Source of the DNA: Vanilla planifolia
Lineage: Eukaryota > Streptophyta > Magnoliopsida > Asparagales > Orchidaceae
NCBI GenBank assembly: GCA_023846275.1
Contig: JAIUJO010000071.1
Span: forward strand, 1,771,400 to 1,835,399
Direction: 5' to 3'
DNA length: 64,000 nucleotides
The notes under the pieces were generated by a model. That model was given only the letters and a program-made list of their open reading frames with translations. It was not told the origin of the DNA and made no database searches. This document shows, piece after piece, positions 14,313 to 27,218 of the stretch. A program made the position numbers and the translations under genes. Each line of letters starts with the position of its first letter. The first letter of the stretch is position 1.

Positions 14313-16123
14313 GTGTGTGTATGTGTGTGTGTGCATGTTTTAGTTTGAGTACATATGAGTGCACATGTGTATGCTTGTGTAGTGTATGTGTAGGTGTGGT
14401 TATGTGAGTGTTTGGGTGCTTATGTAGGTGTGCTTATGCATGCATGTCTATGTGCATAGGTGTTTGTGCATGGGATCAAACATGTGTGTATGTGTGTGCA
14501 TGTGTGCTTGTATGCGTGTGTGGGTGCGTGTTTGTGTGTGTGTGCATATTTAGGTGTGTATGTATGTGCAAGAATGCTTCTGTGAATTTGTGTGTGAGTG
14601 CATGCATGCATGTGTGTATGTGCATGGGTGTGCATTCATGTGCATTTGTGCTTGTCCACGTCTGTATATGTGATGTGCATATGTGTGTTCACTTCTGTGG
14701 TTGTATGTGTGCATCTTTATGCATGTGGTCATTTGTGAGTGTGATTGCGAGTGTGGATGCTAATGTGTGTGTGTATGTGGGTATGTACAGGGGTGTATGT
14801 GCTTGGGTGTATGCATGTATTCATGTTTGTACGGGCATGTGTGCATGTGTATGTGTGTGTGTGTGCACGTGTGTATGGATGTATGTGTGAGCATTAGTGT
14901 GCATGTGTTTGTGCATGCCTATTTGTGTGCAAGTGTGTTCGTGTTTGTGTGTATGTTTGTCTTTGTGTGTGCATGTGTATGCATGTTTGTATGTACATGT
15001 GGGTTTGTGTGCATGCTAGTGAGTGTATTTGCATGTGTGCATGGGTACGTGCATGTGCATGTGCCTATGTGTGCATGGGAGCATGCATGTGTGCACATAT
15101 GTGTGTGTGCACATGTTTGTATGTGCATCTTTTTGTAAGCATGTGTGCATGATTTTGGATGTGATTATGTGCATGTATGTGTCTCTTTGTGTGTATGTAC
15201 GTGTGCATGTGCATGTGCATTTGTGTGTGAGTGTGGGTGTGACTATCTGCATGTGTGTTCACCTCTAAGTGTCTGTGTGTGTGTGCATATATTGATGTGT
15301 ACAAGTGCATGTGAATGTTGTGTAGTGTATGTGCATGTATACATAAGTGTGTCTATCTATCTCTATGTGATTGTGTGTTTGTATGTATGTGTGTGAGCAT
15401 GTATGTGGGTGTGCATGTGTGTGTTTACATTCTTTCTTGCATCTCTATGTATTTGTGTGTTTGTGCATGATTATGTGTGTTTGAGTTTGTATACATGTGT
15501 GTGTGTGTATTGTGTGTGCATGTTGTGTGCATGCATGAATGTGTGTATTTGTGTGTGCGCACATGTGCCTATGGCTGTGTGTATGATTATCTAACTTTGT
15601 GTGAATATTCATGTGTGCTTGTGTGAGTTTTGTGCATGTGCATTTGCATTTGCATAAATGTTCATGTGTGTGTATGTGAGTGTTTGTGGGTGAATATGTG
15701 TTATTTCATGTGTTTATTGGTGTGGGTGTTTGTGTCACTATGCCCATACATGTGTGTATGTGTGTGTGTCTGCTTGTGTGTGCATGTGTCTGTGCATGTG
15801 TATATGTGTGCATGTGTATGTGTGTTCATGCGTGTGTGAGTATCTGCTTGTGTGTGTATGTGTGCATGAGTGTCTTTATGTGTGTGTTTTTGCATGTGTG
15901 AGGAAGTGCATGCATGTGTTTGTGTGTGTGTGTGAGTATGCATGTGTGGATGGTGAGGTCTTTCCGTAGGTGTCTCTGTGTGTGCACTTGCATGTGTTTG
16001 TGTGTGCATGCATGTGTATGTGCATGTGTGGAGTGTGCACATGCACACACATGTGTTTTTGTGTGTTGGGGTGTACGTGTGTGTGTACATGTGTGTGTGA
16101 ATGCATACATTTCTGTGGGTCTG

Positions 16124-16190
16124 CACACACATATGTGTGTGGATGTACACACACGTGTGTGTATGTGTGTGGACATACACACTAGTGTGT
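16124..16190. repeat. Cluster of three perfect palindromes
   Basis: Three perfect inverted repeats lie in 67 bp. CACACACATATGTGTGTG is at 16124-16141, TACACACACGTGTGTGTA at 16146-16163 and ACACACTAGTGTGT at 16177-16190. A shorter ACACATGTGT lies just upstream at 16047-16056. Each marks a brief CA-to-TG flip of the top strand within the TG block. They could extrude as small cruciforms or fold as hairpins in RNA. Confidence 0.85.
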
Positions 16191-19100
16191 TTTTATTGGC
16201 ATGTGCATGTCTTTTTGTGTGTGCCTATATATGCACATGTGTTTTCATATATTTGTGTATACACATGTGTGTATGTGTGTGTGCTTGTGTATGCTAATGT
16301 GTGCAGTCATATTTGCATGTGCTTGTGCATGTGTGTATGTGCATGTTTGTGTGTGCGTACATGCATGTGTGTGCATAAATGCATGCGTGCATGTGTGTAT
16401 ATGTGTACTTGTAAGTGTGTGTGTTTGTATGTGTGTGTGCATTAGTGTGTTGTGCATGTTAATGTGATCTTGTGCATGTGTGTGCTTGTGTCCACATGAA
16501 TATATTTGTAGTCACGTGTTTGTGCATGTGTACGTATTGTGCATGTGTGTGTGTGCATGTGCCTACATGTGTGTATACAACTATGTAGATGGGTGCATGC
16601 ATCTATTATATATGCTTATGCATATGCTTTTGTGTTCATTTGTGTGTGTGTGTGTGCATAGGTGCATTTGTGCATGTGTATGTTTGTGGGTATGTGTGAA
16701 GGAGAAGCAGAGGGAGTTGTATAGCAATGCATGCATGTGTGTTTTTGCTTGGGTGTACCTGTGTTTATGCATACTATATGCAGGTGTGTATGTTTGTGTG
16801 TGTATACATGGGCATGCATTTGTTTGTGTGTTTGTGTGTGTGTGTGCATATCATGTGTGTATGTATATATGCATTTTTGTGTGTGCATGTGTGAGTTTAT
16901 GCACCTGCATGTGTGTTCATGGTTTGTGGGCATGTACATGTGTGCATGTGTGCATGTGCATATGTCTGCACTTATTTATGTGTGAGTGTTTGTGTGTGCA
17001 TGTTCACATGTGTATGCATATATAGGTGTGCATGTACTTGTGTGTCTATTCATGAGCATGCATGTGAATGTGTGTTTGTATATGCATGCATGTGTTTGAG
17101 TGCATTAGCTTGTGTACATTGTGAGCCTACAAGTGTGTGTATAGATGTGCATGTGCATGTGTGTGTGTTTATATGAGTGTGTGTCTATGTTTGCATGCTT
17201 GTAGGTATGGATGTGCGTAAGCAAGTTGCATCTGCATGTGTATGTACACATGTGTGAGTGTGCTGTTTATGTGTGTGTGATTGTGTTTGTGCATGTGTGT
17301 GTTCTTGTGTGTGTGTGTATGTGTGTGTGTCCTTATGCATGTGCACAAGAGCAAGTGATTTTTTGAGCTTGGGTGTGTGTACAAGTGTGTAAGTGTGTAT
17401 GTGTGTCTATATGCTTGTGCATGAGTGTGCTTGTTTGCATACATGTCTATGCATATGTATGTATATGTGTGTGGGTGGGTGTGTGAATGAATTCATGTGC
17501 ATGTGTGGGTGTATGTGTGTGTGCATCTATATGTGCATGCATGTGTGTGTATGTGTTAGTGTTCATGGTTATATGTGTGTGTATGTGTGTTTATTAGTGT
17601 ATGAGTTGTGCAACTGGGCATGCTCGTTGTTGTATGTGGTTGTCTGTGTGTATGCTTGTGTGTGTATTTGGGTCAGTGTGTTAATGCTTCTGAGCCTGTC
17701 CTCCTTTGTGTGTGTGCGTATTTGCTCATGTATGTGAATGTGTGTGTGTTGTTGTCTACATTCATGTGAGAATATGTGTGCATCTATGTCTGCATGCTAG
17801 TGCATTTGTGCGTTCATGTGTATATGTGTTATTGTGGGTGTGCATGTGTGTTGGTTTGTGTGTGTAGGCATGTATATGTACATGTAGTGTCTATGTGTGT
17901 GCATGTGAGCTTGTGCATGTGTGTGTCTACATGTGCTGTGTGTGTGCATGTGTGAATGGATACATCTGTGTGTGTGCGAATCTGTGTCAATATGTGTAGG
18001 TTCAGGTGTGTACGTGTGCATTTGTACTGTGTGCATGTCTACGAGCACATGCACTTGTGTGTGTGTGCCTTTGTGTATGTGTGTTTTAGCTTATGAATGC
18101 ATGCACTTGTGTGTTCACTTATGTGTGTGAGCACATGTGTGTGTGTATTGATGAGCATGTGCATGTGTGTGCATGTAGTAAATATGTATGCATGTGTGCA
18201 TGCTTGTACCTGTGAAGCCTGTGAGCACTAGTGTATCTTCGTGCATATGCATGTGTGTGTGTATTGCTTATGTGTGAGTGTGTGTGCATGTGTTTGTTCA
18301 TGCACACACATGTGTGCCCTTGTACTGTGCTTGTGTGCATGAGAGTTGGCGAGTGTTTGAGCATGGGCGCAAACATGCATGTGTGTGCTTGTGTATGAGT
18401 GTGCATGTTTGTGTGCTTATTGATGTGCTTGTGTATGCATGTGTGTGTATATGTGTATTGGTTTGGTGGGTGGGTGTGCATAGGTGGGTGTGTATGTGTG
18501 CTTGTGTGTGCAGGTGTGTGTGTATGTACTAGTGTACATGCATTCATGTGCTTGTATGGGTGTGTGTTTGGGTCTATATGTGTGTGTGTGTGTGTATACG
18601 TGTTAGTGTTTGTGTGTGTATATGTGTATCTGTGTGCAAGCATGTGTCAATGTGTGTATCTATGCACATTTGTGTGCATGTGCTTGTGCACATATATGAT
18701 TTCTTGCATAGATGTGTGCAGGTGCTTGAGTGCAAATGTGTTTGCACATGTGCATGTGCATATGCATGTGTTTGTGTATGTGTGTGTGCATGTGTGCATG
18801 TGTGAGTGCATGTGCATGTGCATGTGTTTGAGTTTGTACATGTGTGTGTGCATGTATGTGTGTGTAGGTGTGTGTGTGTGGATGTGCATGTGTATGTGTG
18901 CATGTGTGTGTGTGCGTGCATGTTTGTGTATATGAATGTGTGTGTGCTAGGGCACCTCTGTGTGTGTGCCTAATTGTGCATGTGAGGGTGTGTGTGGGCA
19001 TGTGTATTTGTGTGTCTTTACTATATGTGTGTGTGCATGTGTTTCTGTGTATGCATGTGCATGTGTGCATGTGTGTATGCATTTTTGTCTGCATGTGTGT

Positions 19101-21904
19101 GTGATTCTTTCTATGTATGTATGCATGTTTGTGGGTATGCATGTTTTACATATGTGTGCATGTGTGATTGTATTGGTTGTGTGTGTGTGTGCTTGTGCAA
19201 GAGTGTGTGCATGTTTTTATGTTCAAGCATGCATGTACATGTTTATGCATTTATGTGTGCATATGTTGTTGTGCTGTTTGTGTGTGTATGTGTTTGTGCA
19301 CAAATTTATGCATGCATGTGCCTTTGTGTCTGTGTGTGGGTGAACACATGTGTGTCTTTTTATATGTGTGTGTATGTCTGAATGCATCTGTTTAAGTGTA
19401 TGTATGTATTGTGTGTGAGCAAATGTGTGTTGGTGCAAGTGCGTGTGCATGTGCGTGTGTGCATGTGTGCACATGTGTATGGGTGTGTGCATGTGTTTGC
19501 ATGTTTATATGTTAATGTGTGTGTTTATATGTGCATGTGTACATGCTTATGTGTGTGAGTGTGTTTGCATATGTGTTTGTGTGTACATGTATGTTCATGT
19601 GACTTTGTGTGCCTATGTGTGTGCATTTGTATGTGTGTGTTTGTATGCTTGCATATGTGTACATGTGTGTGCGTACGCACATTTGTCTGTATGTGTGCAT
19701 TTGACTATTTGTGTGTACTGTGTGTATGTGCATGTGCATAAGTGTGTATATGGGTGTGTATGGGTGTGCATGTGTATGTGTGTGTGCCAATGTGTGTGCA
19801 TGTGTGTGAGCCTATATTTTTGTATATGTGTGTGTGTGCCAATGCCTGTTCCTATGCACATGTGTGTATGTCCACGTTTGTGTGGTCGTAGGTGTGGTTG
19901 TGTGTGTATGCATGCTTGTTTTTTTGTTTATAGGTGTGCATGTGTGTCCATATTTGTATATATGCTTTTGTGTGTGTGTGTGTGTGCCTATTTGTGCTTG
20001 TGTCCTTATGTTCTTGTGTGTGTGTGTGCATGTGAGGGTTCATGTGTTTGCATACCATGTGAGTGTGCAAGCATGCATGTGGATGTTACTATCGTTGGGT
20101 ATGTACATGTGTGTGTGCATATGTGCTTGCATATATGTGTATGTTTGTGTGCAAGTGCAGATGTGTGTGTATGTGTGCATGGGTGTATGCACTTACATGT
20201 GTGTGTATTTTATGTAAGCATGTGTGTAGGTATATATGTGTGGGTGTTTTTGTGTCTATGCATGAGTATGCATGTGTGTGTATGTGTGCATTTGTGTGTG
20301 TGTATACATGTGCATGTTTGTAACCATGTGTGTGTGTGTCTATGTTTATACTTGTGTGGGTGTGGGTGTGGGTGTTGGTGTGTGTGTGCATGTATGTGTG
20401 TATACATGTTTGTGCATGTGCATGTGTGTATGTGAGTGTGTGTGTCTATGTGTGCTAGTGTGTGCCTATACAAGCATATGTGTGTGCATCTTTGCATGTA
20501 CTATGTCTCCATGTGTGTGTGTGTGGTTACATGTGTGTGGGTGTATGTGTGATTGCATGAGTGGGTGCAGTGTGTGTTTGTGTGGTTGTGTGTGAGTTTG
20601 CATATGTGTTCTTATCCATGTGCATTTATGCATATGTGTGCATGTGTGATTATACATGTGTGTTGCTGTGCATGTAAATGTCTATCTACATGCATATGCA
20701 GGTGTGTGTGTGTTTACGTGTGTGTTCATGTGCATTAGTTTGTGTATGTGTGTGTGTGTGTATGCATGTGTGTGCCAACATATGTGTGTGTACGTGTTCA
20801 TCTCTATGGGCATTTTTGGATGTTTGTGAGTGTGTGTGCGTGTGTGCATACATGTGCATGCTTGCATGGGAGCGCAAATGAGTGTAGGAGTGTAGCATTA
20901 TGTGTTCATGTGTGTGCATGTGCATGTGTGTCTCTTCATGCGAGTGTGCATGTGTGTGAGGGTGCCTACATGAGTATATGTGCCTATGTGCTCATGTGTG
21001 CATGCATGTGTATTTGCATGCATGTTTATGCATGTGTGTTTGTGTGCTAGTGTACATGTGTGTGTGCATATATTTCTATATGTGTGTGCATGTGTTTTTA
21101 CATGTGTCTACATGTGCATGTGTTTATCCATTGTGTATGTGCACCTATGTGTGTGTGTGTTAGTTTGTGTTCTTGTGAGTGAGTGTGTTGGGTAAGCATG
21201 CATGTGTTGATGTGTGTGTGTCTATATGCATGTAAGTGCATGCATGTGTCTTTGTACATGTTTGTGCATGTTTGTGCATGTGTGCATGTGTGTCCATGTG
21301 TGTATGTGTGTTTGTACATGTCTAGTTGTGTGTGAATGTGTGTGTGCTTGTGCGAGTGTGTGGGTGCATGTGTGTGTGTTCCTACTTACGTATGTATGTG
21401 TGAGTTTATGTTGGTGTGTTTTCTTGGGTGTGAGTATTAGTTGTTTTTGTGTTTGTTAGTTCTTGCATGTTTGTGGGTGTGTGTGAGAGTGTGCTAGCAT
21501 TCATACATGTGTGCATGTGTGTGTGTGTGCACATATTTGTGCACAAGTATGTGTGTGTGTCTCTGTGTATGTGTGTATGTGCATGTATCTGAGAGTGTGC
21601 ATGTGTGTGCTATATATACATGTGTGCGAGTGTGTACATAAGCTAATGTGTGGGTGTAGGTGTATGTCAGTGTGTGCATGCATATGTGTGCATGTGTTTG
21701 TATGCATGTGCATGTGTGTGTTTATGTCTATATTTGTATGTACCTATTTATACGTGTACTTCTGTTTCTGCACATGTACATGCATTTATGTGCATATATG
21801 ATTGTGTATGTTGTTTTTTGGATGTGTGTTTCTATGAGTGTGTGCATTATTACATGAGTGTGCATGTGTGCTTCTATGTGTTTTCATGTGCACAGATGCG
21901 AACA

Positions 21905-21942
21905 TGTGCATGTGCAAGAATGTGCATGTGCAAGAATGTGCA
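21905..21942. repeat. 18-bp tandem repeat (GTGCATGTGCAAGAAT)
   Basis: The segment AAGAATGTGCATGTGC is repeated in direct succession and followed by a third partial copy. It is one of several short recent duplications in the array. Confidence 0.75.
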
Positions 21943-24652
21943 TGTGATTATGTATATGTGTATGTGTGCATGTGTGTATGCATGTACATGCATGCATATG
22001 TGTGTTTGTGCAAACGTGTGTATGCAATTGTGTGTGCATGTGCATATGTGTGTGTGCATGTTTGGTTGTTGTTGTTGTGCGCATGCATGTGTATGCATGG
22101 GTGTGTGTGCTCACCTATGTGTGTGCATGTGTGTGTATGTGTGTGCGTGTGTGTATTTTCATGTGAGTGTGTATGCGTGCATGTGCACCGACATGAGTGT
22201 GTGTATGGGTGCATCTATTTGTGTGTTCATCTGTATGCATGGATGTTGTTATTTTTGTGTAAGGATGCATGTGTGTGTTTGTGCATTTATGTATATGTGC
22301 ATGTGCATCAGGTGTCTATGCATGTCTTTCTGTGTGCACGTGTGTGTTTGTGCATGTACATATCTCAGTGTGTGTGTGTGTGCTTGCATATGTGTGGGTG
22401 GGTAGGTGCCTGCATGCATATGCATGTGTGCATGCTTGCGTGTGTGTATGTGAGTGTGCAACTATGCATGTGTATTTCTATATGTTTTTGTGCATACATT
22501 TATGTGCATATGTGTGTGCTTGTGAGTCCATCTTTGCGAGCTTATGTTTGTGCATATGTTTACTTATGCCTTTGTTTGTTTGTGTGGGAGCATGTGTGTA
22601 TATATGTGCACATGTTCTTATGTGTCTGTGTGTGGGTGCATGCATGTGTGCAAGTATGTGTGTGCATACAAGCATATGTGTGGGTGTGTGTGTGCATGTA
22701 CATATGTGTATGTGTATGTGCATTTTCTTTGTGTGTGTGTGTGTTTGTTTGTGTGTATGTGTGTGAGGTGTGTGTTTGTATGTTGTGTGTGATTTGTGCG
22801 CATGTATCTACTTGTATGCATGTGTATAGGTGTTGTTGTGCTTGTATGTGTGCATGCATGTGTGCTTGTGCACATGTATGTGTATGTGCTTGCATATATT
22901 TTATGTGTCTCTCTTTGTGCTTGTGCATGTGTGCATGTTTCTTTGCATGATAGTGTGTGCATGTGTGCTTGTGCATGTATTTGCATGTCTGTATATAGGT
23001 ATGTTTGTATATGTTCCTTTATGTGTACATGTGTGTGGTTGGGTAAGTGCATGTGTGTACGTGTGTGAGTGTGTGTTTGCATGCATGTGCATGTCTGCAT
23101 GCATGTTTATCTGTGTGTGTGTGTGCATGTGTTGATTTGTGTGTGTGTCTGAATGTGTGTATGGGGAGTGTGGTAAGTGTGTATGTGGGCATCTTCTTAT
23201 GATTATGTGCTTGTGTGTGCGTGAGTATGCATGCACATACATGTTTATGTGTATGTATGTTTGTTGGATTTTGTGTTTTCATGTGTATGAGTGTTTGTGA
23301 GTGTGAGTGTGTGTGTGCATGCAAGAGTGCATGTGTGTTCAAGTGCTCATATGTGTATTTATGCAAACACATGTGTTTGTGTGGGTTCAATCAAGTGTGT
23401 GTGTGCAGTGTGTGCATGTGTAAGTGTGCATTTATGTGATTGTGCATGTGTGTGTGTGTGCATGGGTGTGTGTATTTGTGTTTATGTATGCACACATGAA
23501 TGTGTTTATGCAAGCATGTGTGTGCTTGCATGAATGTGTGTGTTTGTATGCAAGTCAGCATATGTACATATTTGTGTGAGTGTTCATGTTTATGTGTACG
23601 TACGTGGGCATATGTGCATGTGCCTATGTTTGTATTTAAATGCTTATACATATGCTTGTGTGTGGATGCATGTGTGCATGTTTTTGTGCGTATGCATGTG
23701 TGTGTGTATACGTGCACGTGTACTTGCATGTGTGTGTGTGCATGTCTACATACATGTGTGTGCATGTGTGTATGAGTGCATGTGCATGTACGTGTGTATG
23801 TGTGTGCATGTGTGTGTGCATGTGTGTGAGTGTGTGCATGTATATGTGTGAGTGTCGTGATTATGCATGTGTGTGTGTGTGCATGAGTGTGTGTCTGTGT
23901 GTTTGAGTTTATGCATGTGCACATGTGTGAATGTGTGTGTGAGCATATGTATGCTTGCATGAATGTGTGTGTATGTGACTTGTCTATGTGAGCATGTATG
24001 TTCGTCTATATGTGTACATGGGCATGTGTGTACATGCCTATGTTTGTATATGCACATGTGTGTATGTGCTAATACACGTGCAAGCATGTGGATGTGTGTG
24101 TGCATATTGGTGTGTGTATATATGGATGTGCATGCATGTGTGTGTGTAAATATGTATTTGTGTGCATATGTGCATCCACTTGCATGTGTTTATGGGTAGA
24201 TGTATGTGCTTGTCTATGTGCATGTGTATATGTGTGTGTGTTCATGTGGGTGTGTGTATTTGTGTGTGTACATGCATGTTTCTGTATATGTATAACCATG
24301 TGTATGTGAATGTGTGTGTGCATTTGCAATTTGTGCATGTTTGTGCACCTTTATGTGGTTACATGTTTGTGTATGCATGTGTTTGTGTGTGTGCATGTGC
24401 ATGTACATGTTTTTATTTATGCATTTGTGTGTGTGTCCAAGCGCTTGCACATTTCTACATTTATGGTTATTTTGTTGTGTGTGTGTTGCATTTGTGCATG
24501 CACATGCTATTGTGTGCATTTGCATGTATGCCATGCATGTGTGCTGCTACTACATGTGTGTATGTGAGTGTGCACTAGTGTATGTGCTTGCATGTGTTTT
24601 TTTGTGTAGTTATGTGTACATATCTGTTCATGTGTGTGTTTACATGGTGAGT

Positions 24653-24683
<31 letters not shown>

Positions 24684-26299
24684 GGTATGTGTGTGGCTGT
24701 GTCTGTGTGCATATGTGTACATGGGTGCACAAGCTCGTGTGCATGTGTGTGCTTGTTTGCTTTCATGTGTAAGTTTGTATAAGCTTGAGTGTGTATTCCT
24801 ATGTGTGTGTGCATAAGTTTATGCATATGTTGTGTGTGCTTTCATGCATGCATGTATGTGTATACTTGTGTACCTATGTGTGCATGTGTGTGCATGTGTA
24901 TGTGTGTGTGTGTGTCAGCATGTTGGTCTATACTCATATGGGCATGTGTGTGCATGAATGTATGTGTGTGTGCATGTGCATGTGTGTGGGTTTTTGTGCA
25001 TGCATTTGTGTGTGCTTGTTTGCATTTGTCCAACTGTGCATGCGTGTGTGCATGCATGTGTATGTGCATTTGTGTGCAGGTGTGTATTTTTGTGTGTATG
25101 TGTGTGTGTGTGTTTTTATTTGTGAGTCATTGTGCACATGTGTCTGTACATGTGTGCATGCCTTTGCATGCTTGCACATATGTGTTAATCCTTTCTATAG
25201 GTGCATGTCTAAGTTGATTTGTGTATGCATGTGTGTGTTTGTATGTGTGTGCATGCATGCATATGTCTATGTTTGTGTGTTTGTGCTTGTGTATGAGCAT
25301 GGGTGTATTTGTGCATTCCTATGCATTTTTTTATGCATGTGTGTGTGTGCACATATGGATATACACATGCTTTTACATGCATCTATATGTCTGTGCATGC
25401 ATGCATGTGTTCCAATGCATGTGCATATGAGCGCATGGTAGTGCATGTGCTTGCATGTGCTAGTTCATGTAGTTGTGCATGCATGTGCATGTGTCTGTGT
25501 ATGCATGCATTTGTGAATGTGTGAGTGTGCATGGGTATGTTTGTACTTATGTGTGTGCATGTGCATGTGTACATGGGAGTGCATACCTATCTGCATGTAT
25601 GTAATTTCTTATTTGTATGTGTCTGTGTGTCTATGAGTGTAAGTGTGTTTTTATGTGTGTGTGTGTGTACATGTGTGTATGTGTACATATTTGTGTGTGG
25701 GTGCGTGTGCATGCTTTGCATTTGTGTGTATGTGTTTCTACATGTGTGTGCCTGTGTGCATAGTCGGGTGTGTTTATGTGTGTGTGCATATCTGTATGTG
25801 TGTCATTGCATGTGTGTGTGAGAATGTTTTTCTTTGCTCATGTAGGCATGTGTGTGTGTGTGTGCATGAGTGCATGGATGTATATGTATATGTTAATGTG
25901 TGCTTATTTGCATTTATCTTGGTGTGTGTGCTTGTATGTATAAATGTGTGTCTACATTTGTGCGTGAGTGTTTGTGTGTTTGAGTGTTTGTATGTATCTG
26001 TGTCTTTGAGTGTGTGTGTGTGTACATATGTGTCTGTGAGTGCTTGCATGTGTGTGGTCATGTGCATGCATGTGTGTGCATGTGTGTTAATATGCATAGC
26101 ATGCACATGGATGTGCACACATGTGTATGTATATATGGGCATACATGTGTGTGTGTGCATGCATGTGCATGTTTGTATATCCATTCAAGTGTGCATGTTT
26201 GTGTGTGTGTGCATGTTTGAGTGAGTGTGCATGTGTGTGTGTGCTTATGTTTGTTCATACGTGTGTGCGAGTGGGTGTGAGCATGTGTAAGTGTGTGCT

Positions 26300-26470
26300 T
26301 ATGTATGAGTGTGCATGTGTGTACGTGTGTGTGTGCATGTGCGTATGTCCATTCATGTGTGTATGTGTGTTTGTGTGTGTGCATGTGTGTACGTGTGTGT
26401 GTGCATGTGCGTATGTCCATTCATGTGTGTGTGTGTGTCTGTGTGTGTGCATGTGTGCATGTATGTGTGT
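26300..26470. repeat. 68-bp tandem duplication
   Basis: GTATGTCCATTCATGTGTG occurs at 26343 and 26411, a 68-bp offset, with closely matching flanks (GTGTGTACGTGTGTGTGTGC before each). A more diverged relative, GTATATCCATTCAAGTGTG, lies just upstream near 26175. The region therefore appears to have expanded more than once. Confidence 0.82.
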
Positions 26471-26644
26471 ATGTGCTTGTGTGTGTGCACAGGTCTGTGT
26501 GTGTGTGTGTGAGCATGTGTAAGTGTGTATGTGTGTGCATATGTGTATGAGTTCAAAAATATATATGTATTTATGTGTGCTTATGTGTGCATGTTCATGC
26601 ATTTGTGTTCTAGTGTGCTCGTGTGTGTGTGTGTGTGTGTGTGC

Positions 26645-26750
26645 ATATGTGTGCATTTGAGTATGTGTGTGCCTGTGCGTGTGTGCGTGCATATGTATTT
26701 ATGCATGTGTGTGCATTTGAGTATGTGTGTGCCTGTGTGTTTGCATGTGC
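26645..26750. repeat. 60-bp tandem duplication
   Basis: GTGCATTTGAGTATGTGTG followed by TGCCTGTG occurs in two adjacent copies offset by 60 bp (26651 and 26711). The copies differ at a few positions. Confidence 0.82.
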
Positions 26751-27158
26751 ATGGACATGCATGTGTGTGTGTGTGTGTATGTGAGTGCATTTTCATGTGT
26801 GTCTATATGTACATGCATTAGTGTGTTCATCTGAGTGTGTGTGTGTGTGTGTGTGTTTGTGTATAGGTGTCTATACATATGTGATTACATGTATGTCTTT
26901 ATGTTTGTGTGTGCATGTGTGTGTGCAATTTTGCCTAGGTCTATGCATGTATATGTGCATATGTGTGCATGCATGTGCATGTATGTGTGTGTGCAAATTT
27001 GAGTGCATTTCTGAGTGTCTTTATGTGTGTGTGTGTGTCAGTGTGTATGTGTCTATGCATAGGTTTTTGTATGAGCTTATGTGTATGTATGAATACCCTT
27101 GCATGCATGTGTTCGTGCTTCTATGTGACTATGTATGTGTGTATGCATGTGTGTGTGC

Positions 27159-27161
<3 letters not shown>

Positions 27162-27216
<55 letters not shown>
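27162..27216. repeat. (TA)n microsatellite, 55 bp
   Basis: A perfect TA run lies between GTGTGTGTGCATG on the left and CTGTGTGTGTGTG on the right. It is one of two long AT-dinucleotide runs in the window and keeps the alternating pyrimidine-purine pattern of its surroundings. Confidence 0.97.

Positions 27217-27218
<2 letters not shown>

Noticed and set aside
21838..22950. 370-codon open frame on the plus strand
   Set aside because: The translation is almost only Cys, Val, Met, His, Tyr, Ala and Phe from TG/CA repeats, overlaps equally long frames in other phases, and shows no domain or codon structure.
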